DNA from: Elusimicrobia bacterium RIFCSPLOWO2_01_FULL_60_11
Lineage (GTDB): Bacteria > Elusimicrobiota > Elusimicrobia > 2-02-FULL-39-32
DNA: 7,682 nucleotides
Direction: 5' to 3'
Assembly: GCA_001800085.1 (NCBI GenBank)
Contig: MGUS01000050.1
Span: 6,852 to 14,533, forward strand
Below are positions 6,080 through 7,682 of this stretch, in pieces. Numbering within the stretch: the stretch's first letter is position 1; each line of letters starts with the position of its first letter. Under the pieces are notes generated by a model, which saw only the letters and a list, made by a program, of their open reading frames with translations, did not search any database and was not told the DNA's origin. The translations under genes and the position numbers were made by a program.

Positions 6080-7682
6080 ATAACAGCTTCAAACTGAGCG
6101 TCGCATATATTTCCTGCGAGATACCGATGAAATCCTCCGTATGAACGGACTGTGAATAGGTGACGTCTCCGTTCAGATACTTCCCGTTAAATCTCAAACC
6201 CGTCGCCCATCCGGTCAGGAACGCTTTTCCTTGACCGAAGTTGGCTTCCTGGCCTCCGAAATGCTTCACCAGCCCGGCGTCAAAGCCGGCGAACCATTCC
6301 GTCTCGCGAATAGTGGTGTTGATGCCCAAGTTCTCTGTCAAGAATCCTGGAAGGGCAAGAGTCAGTTCATTGGCGGCATAAACCCCCTGGTCACCGTAGG
6401 CGGAGCGTTCCTTAAAACCGCGCACCGAATAGGCGTCCCCGATGACGATCTGTTCGGAGGAATAGAGGGGAGCGAACGCGTATTGCCCTTCGAAAAAACT
6501 TTTGAATCGAACACTCCGGCCCAGCGCCTGGAACGCCTTCATGTAGTTCAAGCTGAATTCAGCCTTTTCAAATTGCGCTCTCGGAGTGAACGGCGTGAGC
6601 GGACCTTCGTCCCCTTTGGCGTCCAATAAGTCCAAGCCCCGGTGATACGCCGCCTGCGCGTTGAAGTATCCCAGGCGACTCACGAAACTGTGGTTCAGTC
6701 CGCATTTGATCACGGTGAGCTTGCGGCTGCCCACTTCGCTTTTGACGTCCTCGATGAAGCTTTCCGTGTTCTTCAAGTTCAGCTGGACCCAAAGTGATGC
6801 GGTCTGGCTCCTTCCCCTGAATAGGCTCCGTTCGATCCTGTAGTTCTGGTGCAGGCCCTTGCCGCTGTTGCGGATGCGCTCGTTCGTGCCGAATATGACG
6901 GTTGAATAGTCCGACTGGACGATGTTGCCGCTCATGTTCCAATAACCGAACGGAATGCCAGCGCTCGCGTAGACGCTCTGGGACCGCTTGTCGCTCTCGG
7001 CCTTCTTGGCGCTCTGGGAATAGCTCACCAGCCAGCTGTCGTTGAGTTTCAGCAGGTCGTCCTGCTCCACGCTCATGCGGACGTTGTAGAGACCCGTGGA
7101 GTCCTGCCCTGAATTGTCCGCCGCGGTCTTCACGCGCACCTGGCTCTGTCCCCCGTGGTCGGTCAGAAGGATCCTGGAAGTCCCTTCGTCGTTCCCGGGA
7201 TATATCTTCATGGTGATATTCTTGCTGGAAAGGCGGTTCATCTGGGAAAGACCCTGTTCGATGTCCCTCAGATTCAAGATCCCGTTCTTGAAACCCGCAA
7301 AAGCGCTCAGGACCTGGGACTTGTCGAATACGCTCAAGGAATTCCTGGAGTTCTCATCGAACTCGAACCCCTCCAGCCGGCCTTCGAGGATGTGGACATC
7401 TACGGCGCCCGAAGAGATGTCCTGCGGCGCGATGACCGCGCGGGAGGTGATGTAGCCCCGCCTCACGCATTCGTTTGTGAGGGTGCGGAGGATCAGGTTC
7501 AGGGCTCCCGGCTCGGCACACAGCCCCAGATACTTGCGGGTCAGTTTCTTCGCCTTTCTTTGGGAGAGAATGGGATTTTTGTCCACCCGAATCTCCTTGA
7601 TCTTGCGGCAGGGGTTGTAGTCCGCGGCAAGACCCGCCGGAGGACAGGCCCGGAAAAGGACCAGGCTGACGACCCAAAAATA
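6078..7682 (-). CDS. TpsB/ShlB/FhaC-family outer-membrane transporter of a two-partner secretion system (5' end outside window)
   Basis: Omp85-superfamily pore that exports the TpsA protein encoded just downstream. The frame is open from the right edge to TAA at 6080-6078, giving 534 visible residues, close to the family's usual 550-590. Visible residues 1-20 look like the end of a Sec signal peptide (hydrophobic WVVSLVLF, likely cleavage after GLAA). POTRA 1 follows at about 25-105 with the family-typical Cys25 and Cys55 and the signature RRGYITSRAVIAPQDISSG; POTRA 2 is at about 114-175. The rest, about 182-534, is the beta-barrel, with the loop-6 motif VRGF at 420-423 (bases 6414-6425) and a later FDAG at 467-470. 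A GTG at 7584-7586 is an unlikely start because it would cut off the signal peptide and the first POTRA strand. The order tpsB-tpsA is as in shlBA and cdiBA. The last residues are KLL rather than the usual aromatic ending. Family assignment is very secure; the exact cargo subtype is inference. Confidence 0.95.
   Translation of the reverse strand, partial: YFWVVSLVLFRACPPAGLAADYNPCRKIKEIRVDKNPILSQRKAKKLTRKYLGLCAEPGALNLILRTLTNECVRRGYITSRAVIAPQDISSGAVDVHILEGRLEGFEFDENSRNSLSVFDKSQVLSAFAGFKNGILNLRDIEQGLSQMNRLSSKNITMKIYPGNDEGTSRILLTDHGGQSQVRVKTAADNSGQDSTGLYNVRMSVEQDDLLKLNDSWLVSYSQSAKKAESDKRSQSVYASAGIPFGYWNMSGNIVQSDYSTVIFGTNERIRNSGKGLHQNYRIERSLFRGRSQTASLWVQLNLKNTESFIEDVKSEVGSRKLTVIKCGLNHSFVSRLGYFNAQAAYHRGLDLLDAKGDEGPLTPFTPRAQFEKAEFSLNYMKAFQALGRSVRFKSFFEGQYAFAPLYSSEQIVIGDAYSVRGFKERSAYGDQGVYAANELTLALPGFLTENLGINTTIRETEWFAGFDAGLVKHFGGQEANFGQGKAFLTGWATGLRFNGKYLNGDVTYSQSVHTEDFIGISQEIYATLSLKLL

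Noticed and set aside
7584..7586. GTG as the start codon of tpsB
   Set aside because: The frame is open upstream to the window edge and encodes a signal-peptide-like stretch and the first conserved Cys of POTRA 1, which this start would remove.
7638..7649. Possible lipobox FRAC in the TpsB signal peptide
   Set aside because: Arg at the -2 position does not fit a lipobox, and TpsB proteins are not lipoproteins; GLAA just downstream is a better cleavage site.
7354..7677. A 107-codon minus-strand frame overlapping the start of tpsB
   Set aside because: It overlaps the conserved POTRA coding region in another frame and is low-complexity Gly/Arg/Pro-rich; a shadow.

Overview
The window is filled by one divergently unambiguous locus on the minus strand: a two-partner secretion (TPS, type Vb) gene pair. 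Reading in the direction of transcription (from high to low coordinates), a TpsB outer-membrane transporter gene occupies 7682 to 6078, and ten bases later a very large TpsA exoprotein gene starts at 6067 and runs off the left edge. Neither gene is complete: the TpsB start codon lies just beyond the right edge, and the TpsA stop codon lies beyond the left edge. I translated the TpsA frame line by line and found no stop or frameshift in 2022 codons.

The organism must be a diderm (Gram-negative-type) bacterium, because both partners only make sense with an outer membrane. The base composition is fairly GC-rich. The sequence alone does not let me name a genus. The TPS-domain wording resembles proteobacterial proteins, but such genes also occur in other diderm phyla.

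Layout of the TpsA protein, N to C terminus: signal peptide (about residues 1-24), TPS/haemagglutination-activity domain (about 50-182), a very regular beta-helical repeat array (about 283-1322, FHA-1 type), a Tyr/Pro-rich break in the helix ending in a conserved alpha-helical-looking module (about 1323-1612), and a second, differently written repeat array (about 1623 to the window edge, FHA-2 type). This order is that of CdiA-type contact-dependent-inhibition effectors and of related large filamentous haemagglutinins. The part that would decide between them (the pretoxin and C-terminal toxin region, and a following immunity gene) is not in the window.

How the genes work together: TpsB, with two POTRA domains and a 16-strand-type barrel carrying the VRGF loop-6 motif, should recognise the TPS domain of TpsA in the periplasm and pass it through the outer membrane, where it folds into a long beta-helix. 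The Shine-Dalgarno of tpsA overlaps the tpsB stop codon, so the two are very probably one transcript with coupled translation. There is no gene-free stretch apart from the ten-base gap; promoter and terminator are both outside the window. Long open frames on the plus strand are antisense shadows of the TpsA codons.
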